Shown here piece by piece: positions 23,001-33,863 of a stretch of 64,000 nucleotides of DNA; the stretch's first letter is position 1; every line of letters begins with the position of its first letter. The stretch comes from Pisaster brevispinus (taxonomy: Eukaryota; Echinodermata; Asteroidea; Forcipulatida; Asteriidae), in assembly GCA_023634235.1 (NCBI GenBank), contig JAMKCF010000013.1, positions 17,733,705-17,797,704 of the forward strand. Reading direction: 5' to 3'. Under the pieces are notes generated by a model. It saw nothing but the letters and a program-made list of their open reading frames with translations, searched no databases and had not been told where the DNA came from. The translations under genes were made by a program, and so were the position numbers.

Positions 23001-26000
23001 TGACTAATATCTGACATTTCTCATACACACATGGCAGGAAAGTTAGATCAGACATTTGCACATTCAAGTCTCTCGTTCATAACTAAGAAACAGTAAAACT
23101 ATAAAATTCTACCAAAGAATGTGAAGGGTTGGTCTAGTTGTATTCCTGATAGAAGTCAGGGCAGTCTATTGACCCAATTTGATCACAAGACTCTTGGTTG
23201 TGCCATTTTTAGGAGGTAATGCTCCTGTGTGTTGTAGCTTGCAATTTGGGCCTCGTTGAACATGCTTCCTATAATTGTACGTGCAATTACCCCAAAGTGG
23301 CGAGTTTGGCTGCGATAGCTGCAGGTGACATTTTGTGCCAGGGGTCAGTTTATTATTTTGATTACATGCGCTGGCATTGATAGAGGGTGCTGGGTCAAAA
23401 ATATTGGTCTCTATTTGCTGTCTGGGTATGATCCTCTCCAAGGAAAGAGAAGGAGGTGGGATTAGCAAGGCAATAGGATACAAATCTACCTCTTTCACAG
23501 CATCAATGTCCTCTTCAAGTCTCTCGATTGTTTCCTTGAGTTCTTTGTTCTCATCTGTTAAGGAAGAAACTTCAATGGTTTAGTGGCGTAAATGGCAATT
23601 TCTTTTGGGGGGACAAGCAGTCGAAAGGAAACAAATGGGTGTGTCAAACCATTCATTCCTTTTATCTCATTGGGTGGTGTGGGGGGCAAGAGGTCTGAGC
23701 AGGGTTCTCTAATTGGCCGTATTTTTGACCACGTGAGGGCGTATGTGGATAAACTTCACATGATGAAAAACAAGTAAACAAACAGGTTTTTTTCACTTTT
23801 GTTATCGCTATTTTTTATGTATTTCTTCATTGGTGCAAGAAAACTACAAACAGGCAATTATAATAAGCTAAAACTGCTATTGTGATGCAAGACATTCCCT
23901 GATGACAGCACCCTCATGCGGTAAAAAATATGGTCAATTGCCACCTGCCCCCCCCATTATCCACCTTGCAGGCCATACCACTGATCATACAACATGTATG
24001 AAGTCATTATGAACCCAATTAAGACAATTTCTGTATTAATCGCCTCAACACGACCTGAACAACAGTTGCTAATTATTTTTCGTCATAAGTTATTGTGCTG
24101 GAAAAACTTTAGGTTTCGGTAATTCTCTTTTGTTCGTCTTCTAGAAACAGAAGACTTAATGCATCATTAAGCACCAACTAGTGTAAGGAAAGAAAAAGAA
24201 AAAGAAATCTAATTACAACAATTCGACTTGTGGTGATTACATTTTTAAACAAGTAGGCCTACTCAAGTGAAATAATTTCTTATTAGAACTTCACATTAGG
24301 TAGTAAGTTGAAAATTTCTGAATTGATAATTACAAGCAACTATTGACCTGCAAGATTGCACTTCTTGGTCACACTGTCCTGAAGTCTGGATACAATATCA
24401 TGCAGCTGCCTCAACTCTGCAAAATAAGACATTTATTTGCTCAAAAAAAAAGTATATTCTTCACATATTTGCACATGAAAATAACCAATGAACTTCTGCC
24501 TCACACATTAGCTTTAATAGCATCCTTCTGCTATGCACCAATCAATGAAATCTTGTTTTTGTGTTAAATAATAAAATAAATAAATAAATAAATAAATAAA
24601 TAAATAGACAAATAATAGCCAAAAAGAAAAGGCCTACCTTTGCTTGATTTGTTCAGAGTCGAATGAGCAAATGACATAAAGCTTTATCAATATTTCATTT
24701 TGTCCAGACAAATTAACCTGTACAGCTTTTAATAACCAGTGACTTTTCTATGAATAATTATGTTCAGCACTCTAGAGCATGCCTGCATGATTGGGGCACT
24801 TTGTAAATGTTTGTATTTTTATTATAATTATTTATTTTTACCAAACATGTTTGTTTTTCACACACTGTTTTTTAAATTTGTAAATTTCTTTTAATGGACA
24901 AGCATGTTGGGCAGGTTTTCGCCAGTTTTGACAATCATTGCGCCTGAACATACCCACCCCATTCAGCATTCCTTAAGCCGTCTCAGCTCCCTGGGGAGTA
25001 TACAGCCTGTGCTGCCAAATAAGTAGCACATCAAGCTAAACCAATCACAAGAACAATCCCTGCCCTCACAGGTACCCATTCACCCCTGCGTGAAGAGAAG
25101 CAGTTAGGTAGGCCTGAAGTGTTTTGCTCAAGGACACAAGCGTCATGGCCGGGATTCGAACCCACACTCTGATAACTCTGATGTTCGTTGCACTGTACCG
25201 CTTCACCTGATACTCACCATCTTGTGAGGCTTTCTCGGTCTTCTTATCCAGCTTAGCTTGGTTGGTCAGTGCCAGAATTTCCTCTCGTAAAGTGTTGTTC
25301 TGGAGAACTAAATCCTGATATTTCTAAAACGATAAATATTTGCAAAGAAAGTAATTCTCCAATCAAATAACTGTTTAATGTTAAAATATTCTTGAGGTAA
25401 ACTTGAATTTTTGATTCTGATTGGTTGATCTATTCCCATGGCAACAACAGTGTGAATATACCATATTTCACACTTGGACAGTCCATATCACACCGTTCAT
25501 ATTGCACTTACTAGGCTTCTGCGTCCCATACCAAACATGCTTGTTGGATATGGGACGCATAATTGTTTACATATTCCCTCGTGCTTCCTTATGTGAAAGT
25601 AAAAGTTATTTTATCACATACATGTACACATAAAGACAAAGTATTTTATATTCTTGCAGTAACTGTTAATTCACATGTACCGCCCCACTATGACAAACAG
25701 TCAGTTGAATTTAAGGTAGGCCTTTGGTCGACTATATTAGTTTAAACTATGCGAAACACAATTTCCTTAATAAAATCAAGTACAACCTCAATTGTTAACT
25801 TTGTATTTGTTTGCTATTTATTACTATTGCGTTAATGTATTTCATTTGTTTTATTATTAATTTTTATTTAAATGTTTTATATCAAAAAATTAGTAGGGGA
25901 GATGGCCTTAGCTTTCGATCCAGACCGGACCTTCGTCAGAGACAGAGGCAATGTATATATTTTTAAGTGAAAAATCTACTTCATCCACAGTCAACAATAA

Positions 26001-26246
26001 TGTTTTTATTTTTTATTATTATATTGGAAAATTGTGTATATATGCTCAAAAGTACAAAACACCATTCGAGCTTTTAAAAAACAAAAAAACTAAAATAAAG
26101 TAAAAATAAAACATGTTCAAGTCTCAAGATTGACACTAAAATTAAAAAACGAAATGTTGTGTACTTACCCCGTACCAAGTCGTGAAATCTTTGGAAATCT
26201 GATTTAGGTCCACTTGCCTATTCTGTCTACGTGAACTTGTATCCAT
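20006..26246 (-). CDS. CCDC152: Coiled-coil domain-containing protein 152
   Basis: Eight exons join in phase: 26246-26169, 25323-25218, 24416-24348, 23554-23490, 22461-22359, 21380-21253, 20807-20712, 20128-20006. They total 768 bp, 255 aa; human CCDC152 is about 254. The protein begins MDTSSRRQNRQVDLNQISKD and is almost wholly coiled coil (LRQLHDIVSRLQDSVTK, ENKELKETIERLEEDI). Its diagnostic part is near the C-terminus: VVKLRLEYDAKLLKLQSANT, then SHIFREKMFNAQ, then EVAHLKQTVSDLKRKLS and a basic end GGKRKL. These align with the human IKLQLEFDAKL, SIYRRKLQHFQ and RDLEQRLS as I remember them. All splice sites are GT-AG; the exon 5 donor (CTAA then gtcaga) is weak but gives the needed phase. Function is unclear; the vertebrate gene lies beside SELENOP. 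Introns carry a LINE fragment and SINEs. Confidence 0.88.
20877..21218 (+). mobile_element. CR1-like LINE 3' end fragment with ATT tail
   Basis: Plus-strand frames read AMNDEAPLYLKEPLSPYTL and, after a deletion and frame change, ESMLKTHLFNIAYD. These are the usual last motifs of CR1/Jockey-type reverse transcriptase ORFs. The copy ends in a short ATT microsatellite, as such LINEs do. The core between the two motifs is missing. It lies inside the CCDC152 intron, antisense to the gene. Confidence 0.6.
22584..22750 (-). mobile_element. tRNA-like SINE fragment
   Basis: The reverse complement begins tggtctagtggtgagacatc then cgctctag, a clear A-box-like head. The B box is decayed. Confidence 0.45.
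24565..24607 (+). repeat. AAAT microsatellite
   Basis: About nine aaat units in a CCDC152 intron. Confidence 0.85.
24900..25215 (-). mobile_element. tRNA-derived SINE, well preserved
   Basis: The reverse complement reads gtgtgggttcgaatcccggc (intact B box), then tccttgagcaaaacacttca, gggtacctgtgagggc and gtatactccccagggagctg. Same family as 9240-9538. The end abuts CCDC152 exon 2 (25218). Confidence 0.68.
25890..25962 (+). repeat. Dispersed repeat fragment
   Basis: gggagatggccttagctttc then gatccagaccggaccttcgt is a compact GC-richer block in AT-rich DNA, resembling common marine invertebrate repeats. Identity is from memory. Confidence 0.3.
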
Positions 26247-26664
26247 GACTACTTCAAAACGGTTAAAATTGCTCAAAAAGAGGGTAAATGAAAATGAGTG
26301 AAAAGGTAAAATATTGTGCACTTGCCTTCAATCATGCTGCCATGTCAATCGTTAAAAGTTTTGGTAACAAGAGAGGGCGCCAAAACATTACATTATCAAT
26401 CCGCAAGGGGGCGTGATCACAACGGCTTGGCCAGCCGTACACTGGAGGACTTTAAAACACAAGTCCTGTCCTATATTTTACCTTACAAATAGGGTCTTAA
26501 ATTATATTTAAAATACAAGCATTCAATTAATCTGCTTTCTACAAACTAAGATGTATATCTTGCGAGATCACTTGTATGAACTTGATATAAAAAAAGGTCA
26601 CTTGTCTATTTTTTCATTCCACCACATCATCAGCACTGAATTGAGTTCCTGAAACACTTTCCAG
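26247..26664. promoter_or_regulatory. Possible divergent promoter for CCDC152 and the candidate gene to its right
   Basis: CCDC152 starts at 26246 on the minus strand. The first candidate plus exon begins at 26665. The interval contains the only GC-richer patch nearby (gagagggcgcc, gcaagggggcgtgatc). Inference from layout. Confidence 0.25.
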
Positions 26665-29023
26665 CCAGTGGACCACCCAGCACAGAAGATGTGTGCCCAG
26701 TGGGTGTAGGAGCAGTAAACATGCCCATGGTTCAACAGCATCAAGGCATGTTTGCTCTTCGGATCTGGACTGGGATCAACTCAAGAAGGCAACATTCCAG
26801 TAGGACCAGAAATTCACCAGCTCCCCAGGAATCCTGTAAGTGCAAAGTCTGCCATAGATAGAAAGACCAGCTATTTACAGGGTTTGTATTTATCTTTTTC
26901 AATATCAGCAGAACGGGGTTCAAGTCCCGGTCATGACACTTGTGCCCTTAGAGCAAGGCACTTAACCATAACTGCTTTGTAAATAGTTGGGAAGGTAGTA
27001 GGACTGTGAAGGGGGTGTCGACAGCCCAAAGCAGTTAAGTGAAGACCTCATCTTGAAGCTGCCGTCCAGCCTCGTGATATTAGGCAATTTCTCATAAACC
27101 ATTTTTTAATAAATGCATATTGTAATAGTCCATTGTGATTCAATACCTTTTGGCCTCATCATGACGTCATTGATTGTTAGTGTTGTGGTTCATTATTATT
27201 CTTGATGAGTTTACAGTATTTTTGTTTCAACTCAAGGGTAAAAACAAACCCAAGTCTTTCAGCAAAAAACAGCCATGCAAGTTGCAACTTTAAACTTGAA
27301 TAAATTTATGTAAAAAAATGACATGACTCCTGATGATGTGACTTTCAGGGCTTGAATTTGGGGTGAAAATCCACAAGACCACAGGGCTTGAAGCCCAAAA
27401 TGTTTACTGGACCAGAATTGTTTTTAAAAAGACCAGAATCAAAATAAGGAAAAACTTTCTGACCCAGTTTAACATGCATTTAAGTTTAATTGATTTATTT
27501 AAACACGCGCTAAGACATTTGTCTTCATGGGTGTTATATTTCATTATGTCATTGCTCAATAGAATTAAAAGGTATTTTGTCAGACTCAAAGTCAACATTT
27601 GAACACATTATTTTGTGTTCAAGATGTGACACAGTGAGGAATTATTCTTCAATAATATTATTAAAAAGCACAAGTCCGCCAGACTTGTCCAGTCCAATGT
27701 TTACTAGCCTGACACCAAAACTACTGGCCTCGGGCCTGTGGTGCAGTGTAAAATTCTAGCCCTGACTTTGGATAACATGCATGCTCACATGTGAATACCA
27801 AGTCATTCTGACCTTAGCAAATATGATATCCCTTTGGATAAGTTTCAGTAAAAAGAATGTGAAAGAAACCCAGAAGGTGTTCAGCACCTGAAACACCCCA
27901 AAACAAAAAATAAAATTGAGAATTTAAACTTCTATACTAAAACTTTGGAATCTTGTTTAAAACAGATATCAGGAAGGCAGAGAAACTCTGCAGGAATGAG
28001 GAACAAGTTCAGTCGGACAGTGGAACCAAACTCAAGGACAAAGCCAAACTTCAGATTGATTTAGAGTAAGTTTTTTCTTCAGATAAATTGTTAATTTTGA
28101 AGTTTAAAAAAATGTCAAGGCTGTAATGATGCCAAGCTCATGTCATCTTTGGCCCATTTGAAACCATGGCTTGGGCTCTGGCTCAGGCCCCGTCAGTTAT
28201 TTTTAACATGGGCACTTTCAGTATGGGGCTTCAAACAGGCTGATTAAGCCGAAAGCCCAAATCATGTTCGACAAAAAGGGAGTTTATGAATACCGGTAGT
28301 GATGTCAAAATCACTTCAAATACTGAGTCATCAACAACATCGCTGAATCAGTTTGCAAGTAAAGGTATTATACAGGATTGGTTTTAACTTTAGTCAGAAA
28401 GCTTACTGGTTATGAAGTTTATACTAGAACCATTTAAAGTTATATTCAAAAAAAATTATTTGAAAACCACCCCCAAAAAATAAAAACACACACACCAAAC
28501 CCCCCCAACCCCCCCCCAGATAAATAGGTTAATAAATATAAATAAAATTGTTGATAAATGCAACAGCTGATTTCAGTTGTTCAACCAAAATTAAGGCAAT
28601 GGATTTACATGCTGAAAATTGTGCATAGTTTTTCACTATTTTGTCCTGACTCACACAACGGATTAAGCCCAAATTTTCACAGGTTTGTTATTTAATATTT
28701 GTATATGGTTGTATAAGGTTCATCACACCAAAACATGAGCACTCTACGACTATTTCGACAGCTCTACCAATCTTGTTTAATACATTTAACGAGAGCAGTC
28801 TACAGCTCTGAACTGAGTAAACATTTGACGGATAGATCTGGATGTTTATGACATGCACTGGGATGTGAATACTCCCCCTCCTGATCTCTATTCTTTTTAT
28901 TCCATTGCCTCACAGTATGTATGAATCAAGTCTTGAGTCTACCAACTAACTGTTGGTGGCGGGCTTTCCCGCAGTCATTCATATTCTGGACGAAGAGGGA
29001 GAAACACCATATTATATTTTCAG
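26665..29023 (+). CDS. Candidate gene of unknown function, three phase-matched exons
   Basis: Not recognised. Three plus-strand exon candidates have acceptor and donor sites and compatible phases. Exon A, 26665-26835, follows cactttccag, ends at gtaagt, and encodes GPPSTEDVCPVGVGAVNMPM followed by a Gln/Arg/Ser-rich part ending SPAPQES. Exon B, 27966-28065, encodes a charged helix-like IRKAEKLCRNEEQVQSDSGT then KLKDKAKLQIDLE, ending at gtaagt. Exon C, 28975-29023, follows ctttcccgcag and encodes HSYSGRRGRNTILYFQ. If exon B were not spliced, a TAA would follow LE directly. No start exon or poly(A) site was identified, and exon C is short enough to be chance. A spliced non-coding RNA remains possible. 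Confidence 0.25.
26895..27060 (+). mobile_element. SINE fragment
   Basis: ggggttcaagtcccggtcat then gacacttgtgcccttagagc then aaggcacttaac. The B box and following words parallel the SINE at 24900-25215. It overlaps the intron of the candidate gene. Confidence 0.5.
28640..28750 (-). repeat. Dispersed repeat, inverted relative of 2380-2600
   Basis: aagcccaaattttcacaggt then ttgttatttaatattt. The reverse complement shares the cctgtgaaa..gctcaatcgg core with 2380-2600. Confidence 0.5.
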
Positions 29024-29699
29024 GTAACCAATTTCTCATTTAATAATTCATAATCTTACCTCATTTATTCAAAGATGCAAGTCCTTTTCTATTACTTAGA
29101 CTATTTTATTTATTTAAAAAAAATAGTTAGTGATCTGACGCCCATCCAAAATTATAAGAGATAAAAACAATCAGAAAAGATTCCACAGGTCACACAAGAC
29201 CACTTTTGTGAATCATGCACCAGACATAAAATTGGCTAGCGTCTTACCAGCAGATTTTCATTGCTAATGAAATTAGCCTTTCCTCTGAAATTTTGCTAGT
29301 AATATTCACACATGCCTACATACACTATTGGTTGGCAAACGCTGTGCACTAGGCAGACGCACAAAGGTATTATATGTGTCACACCACAGCCCCATAAAAA
29401 AAGATGTGATTTTACCTCATTTTGCCAACCAGTAGTGTGTTAGTGCGTAAGTACATATTTCATGGGACTAAGGTCTATTCTAAAACTAATCTTACAGGCA
29501 TAAAGGTCGATTGTAAAGTATGTGTATCGTAGCTTTGATCTACTACCATCAAATCCAAAAGATATTAAAATACTTTTTTTGGCGAAAACCTCTCCTGGTA
29601 AGCTGTTGTAAGTAGGGTGCCCTTGGTTAGAGGTCAACAGAAGGTAGCTCATTGGCTGATCCTGTGTGCCGTGCAGACAAAGCTGTGCGTTTCACTTGT

Positions 29700-29830
29700 T
29701 TCCTCATAGTTTTACCTCTAAGATGGTGTCTTGATGACGTCAATGCATAAGGTCTTATTTATTGTGAAGACTCATCTTTTTAAAACTGCTTTTAACTAAT
29801 GACATTATACTTTTTTTTTGTTATTTTGTA
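29700..29830 (+). mobile_element. LINE 3' end remnant
   Basis: One frame reads VKTHLFKTAFN, the same terminal motif as ESMLKTHLFNIAYD at 20877-21218. Very short and old. Confidence 0.4.
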
Positions 29831-30997
29831 AATGTATTAACTATATAGACCTTTATATGTAATCGTTGCGGGTTTTTGTTTTCTATAACATCTAGCATTT
29901 TAATTGTTAATAGCTGTATTATTTTATGCAATTTTTTTATGTGTGGGAAAATGAAAAAAGTTACTTGGAAACTGATGAACAGTAACAAAACAACTAAAAG
30001 TATAAATCATCAGAAGTATTTATCTACCTTTTCCTGGTTTCCATGGTACTACAGGTTGCTCATAAATGAGTTGAAATTAACATCGAGGCGGTCTTTTACT
30101 CAATATGGCAACAATATGTAACAATTTCTATTTTCTTCACCCTCCTACCTACTCTTGTTTCTGGGTGCCAGTCAGTAACTGCCGTATAACCAAGAATCAC
30201 AACAAAATTTAGGATGCAGCCTGGGAAGTGGCAGGAGAGGGATTACCTTAAAGGGAATGCGACTATTTTATATTTTTTTAATTGCAAGTGCAGTGGTAAA
30301 TGTTCCAAGGTAGTGGTAGATCGAACTATAATTTTTATGATGTTAGGCTCAAGGCAATACCAATGTATCAGGCACATGTGTGTGCAAAATATGTTTATTT
30401 AACAGAGAAGTCGTTTAAAAACGGGTTTTTTTGCCATGTAGCCTACTACTATTAGTAGAAGTCTTTACGCACAATTTTGGAGGTCTAAATATATTTTTGG
30501 GGGATGATTACCAAACGATGACCCGACCTTTTAATCGAAGGAAATGGTTTGCAATAACTATATGTTTATGCTGAAAATTATTTAATAAAACTAGTGGTAG
30601 ATAACTGAATGTACATAATGAGAGTACTTTCAATTAATAAAATTAAATGGAAAATAATTGTTTAAATGTTGTTAAGAGCGTTTTTGTATTTGCTATTATT
30701 TTATGTTTGTAAAAAAGGTATAATCAAGTTCTTACAAGTTTTTATTTTACGGATTTGATTTCAGTTTTGCAGGTTTTCCATAAAAAAATACAACACACAC
30801 AAAAAGCCCCACAAAATATGTGTAACAAGAAATAAATACCTGCAGTAATTTCAGTGATTTGGTTCTACATGCACTCTGTATTACAGAAACGATAATTTCC
30901 TGTCAAAGAAACGCCATTACTTTAATTCTATACTAAATGTATTCATGTAAATTGTACAAAAGTTAATCTGGGTTGACCAAAGAAAGATTTACTAGAG

Positions 30998-31066
30998 CGG
31001 GATTTGGTTCCTCCGGATTTACGTGCCGGCGCTCTTACCAACTGAGCTATTTAGCCCTATATGTTG
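30998..31066 (-). mobile_element. tRNA-like sequence, probably a SINE head
   Basis: The reverse complement reads gggctaaatagctcagttgg then taagagcgccggcacgtaaa and tccggaggaaccaaatcccg, with a good A box, an anticodon-arm-like hairpin (ccgg..tccgg) and a degraded B box (gaaccaaatcc). Acceptor arms do not pair convincingly, so it is not called a functional tRNA. Confidence 0.5.
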
Positions 31067-31244
31067 GCAGTCTGCCTATTTTTGTCAATATCTTTGCTCG
31101 GGGTGCCAGTCAGAAGCCATACAATCTTTAACTGCCACGTAGCCAGGATCACATTATGTTCTTAACACAATTTTATTCTGTATTTTGACAAAACCAACTT
31201 GATTGTAAACTAGAAATTTAGAGTTCGTCTTAAGACAAACTCTA

Positions 31245-32606
31245 GGTGTTCGGTTTCGGGGAGTACATGCCTGGTGTAAAAAGCCTGATGAAAAAAGCAC
31301 AAAAATACATTTGAAATGACGTAATCATGACGCTACAAAATTTGTCAGCAGTCAGTGTCGTTGTCCAACAGTACACCAAATTTCAACTCGGTTGGTCTAT
31401 TATTTTGGCAGATACATGGCTTAAAATAGTGTGCATTTAAAGTGTTACACGTAGTACGTGATGACGTCATCAATCTACGTTAAACACATTATGTTGTCTG
31501 CATAAAGGCCATTATGTAAACCAATGTTGAAACAATTATAAAAACTCTGCCAAAGCCTTCTAGTAAAACTGTATTTTGAACTGTTTTTAACCCACCGCCA
31601 GATGGCCCTCTTAAATCTTGTTTTTTTAACCGGACCCTTGTCAGACTGCAACATCGTTAAAACCAACTAAACAAAGTTGCCACTTTTAATTACAATGTAC
31701 TTTCGGTTTTAAGTGGAAGTAGACATGGTAGAGGACACGTAATTTCATGCAAACAATTAAAATCGAAGACCTATATTACCTTTGTATAATCCCGCAAAAA
31801 GCAACCCAGGGTCTCTTACCCTCAAATTGATGGGAATTTTCAAAGATTTAACATTTAAATGACGTAGATTTCCGAGGCAGCATCTGTCACAGAGCGAGCA
31901 AATAATAAAATTCCAGAGCGGGATAAAAGCATGAACAGTTGTTTGGTATAGCGCCATCCCCCGCTTGTGGAATGTTTCCGTTACGTGGACTGTACAGACA
32001 GGCTTCGTGGACTTTGAACCTTATGAGTTTCCATTACGTGGGACTGTACACACAGGCTTCGTGTTGCACACACAGGCTTCGTGGACTTTGAACCTTATGA
32101 TTCATGGTGCTGAACAGTCGGCTACAGCGCTTTTCTATGTACAAAGATTAAATGCGCGTTAATACTAACGTTGGCTGTAACACCCAGAAGTTAAGGTCAT
32201 ATTGGCATCATTTCTGTGCAAAAGTTTCGGAAGGATCACAGAACTGCAATCTGATGTAAAAATTGTGATGAAATGATCAGTAGTTTTTTAGATATGAATT
32301 TTTTAAATATTCAACTTCCGTTTTGAACCGGAAGTCAAGGTCAAATGAGGTCGCGTTCAGTGTAGTGTTTTTAGAGTCATACCAGGCCTGTCCGATGATG
32401 TATAGATTGTGAAAATCCATTGTGTAGTTTTGGAGTTATGATTTTTTCAAATATTAAACTTTGATTTAACGTAACTCAACACCCGATGACGTCATCATGA
32501 CGTAACTGAAGCGGTTTCATCTCCTAATAAATATCTAACTATGTCTGAAGTTTCAAGTTCATATGAGCTTGGAAAGGGTGCTTTTGTTAGCGGACAAGGG
32601 ACGCTG

Positions 32607-32637
<31 letters not shown>

Positions 32638-32696
32638 TTAAGAAAAAAAAACCGAACAAAAATAAGAGGTGTTCCGGGCTGAATGCCCGAACACCT
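31245..32696. mobile_element. Hairpin-ended non-autonomous mobile element
   Basis: The left end ggtgttcggtttcgggg and right end gcccgaacacc are inverted repeats flanked by TA on both sides, about 1.45 kb apart. The right end is itself a hairpin (32667-32696: aggtgttccgggc, short loop, gcccgaacacct), preceded by a GAA microsatellite (32609-32636). The left flank also has a small palindrome (gagttcgtcttaagac then aaactc). Inside are no long ORFs, a partly tandem acaggcttcgtggactttga motif (about 31999-32100), and blocks with aaccggaagtcaaggtcaaa. A DNA transposon relative is the likely class; a similar hairpin occurs at 53047-53076. Confidence 0.5.
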
Positions 32697-32982
32697 AATA
32701 ATGATTTACAATTTACAAATTTATAATGATTATATAAAACCAAGATAAATTGTTGCAACTCATATTTATATACAAATTTGATTTTTTTATAGTAAAAAAT
32801 TGATAAAAACGCTGAACCAAATATTGTTAGACCTATGGTTTTGTTTTGCTCTTTCAATTTTAAAATGTTTTCTATCAATAAGAAAATTTAATTCACATGA
32901 GAAACTTTTGAAAAGATTCGCGAAAAGCCCTGTTACGTCATCACTTGCATTTTACGTCATGTGGGAGCTCCGTTTTATATAA

Positions 32983-33111
32983 GGCCGTGTCCGAAACGGC
33001 GACTTCGGCTAGAGCTACGGCTAGATTGCGCGCGTCTGCCTATTCTTCAACACTGGCAGACGCGCTGATCTAGCTGTAGCTGTAGCCGAAGTCGCCGTTT
33101 CGGACACGGCC
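32983..33111. mobile_element. 129-bp foldback (hairpin) element
   Basis: Arms of about 58 bp: ggccgtgtccgaaacggcga then cttcggctagagctacggct on the left, and agctgtagccgaagtcgccg then tttcggacacggcc on the right. The loop is about 15 bp. No coding capacity. This is the cleanest palindrome in the window and would extrude or fold readily. Confidence 0.85.
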
Positions 33112-33249
33112 TAACTGATATTTCATGCCCCTTCGCTGCGCTCAAACAGTTTCACTTTAGAGACTGACTATGGAAATGAGTGAGCAAAAAGAAACATAAT
33201 AATTTTGAATTCATTATTAAACATTTATTTAATTTACAGCATGGTATTT

Positions 33250-33743
33250 TGGTAAGCACGTAGACGCTGATGGAATTACGCCAAAGTATATTGGGTGATA
33301 GGAAATCAGAGGTTTTTGGGGAAAAAATTAGCTAAGTCAACTTATATAAATAATGATGTACATGTACCTCGAAAAAGCAGACGATCAACGGGACCAGCTG
33401 GTGATTTGAACATGCCATCTTGGAGACCGAACGTCTGCGACGTCTTTCGATTGATTTCTTTTGGAGCGTCTTCTTCTGAAGATTTAACCTTCTTCTGCTG
33501 CTTGGAAGACTAGATGCCCAGAACTCTTCTCGAGGTGGGAAACAGTGACGCATCCAGCCTACTGTTGTCGGCGATGCTAACTTTCTTTTTTCTTTCCGCG
33601 ATGAGCTCCTCTGCCTCTTGAATTTCTTCTGTTGCTATACCAGTGTTGTTCTTTTTCGGGGGGGGGGGACTTTTCGTCGAAATAATCCTTGAATTGCTGA
33701 AAATGTCAGTCGGATCGAGATTGTGTTCTTCTTGTTGCGACAT
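33250..33743 (-). CDS. Small gene of unknown function with an in-frame TAG
   Basis: Not recognised. From ATG 33743 the frame reads MSQQEEHNLDPTDIFSNSRI, then KSPPPPKKNNTGIATEEIQE, a charged helix AEELIAERKKKVSIADNSR, and FPTSRRVLGI before TAG at 33510. The same frame stays open for 47 more codons with protein-like composition (KKVKSSEEDAPKEINRKTSQ, then GLQDGMFKSPAGPVDRLLFR). It ends exactly at a good phase-1 donor, CGAG then gtacatg, at 33368. A poly(A) signal AATAAA lies on this strand at 33222-33227, and a short last exon could begin after ttccatcag near 33290. So either the protein is 78 aa and the rest is 3'UTR, or the TAG is read through, is an allele or an assembly error, or the gene is newly broken. 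An upstream in-frame Met at 33806 is less likely. Confidence 0.45.
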
Positions 33744-33863
33744 AGCAAGATTTAAAACAATATTTTTTGTTGGTGAAATTAGCAGACAGTTGCGAAATGC
33801 GTTCACTAAGCGTGTGCCGAGACCTGAAGTGACATGCTTGAGAGATGTACCCTTAAATACTAG

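Noticed and set aside
31245..32696. Helitron, because of the 3' hairpin
   Set aside because: Inverted ends and TA flanks fit a TIR-type element better, and the expected 5' TC and a CTRR end a few bases after the hairpin are not clear.
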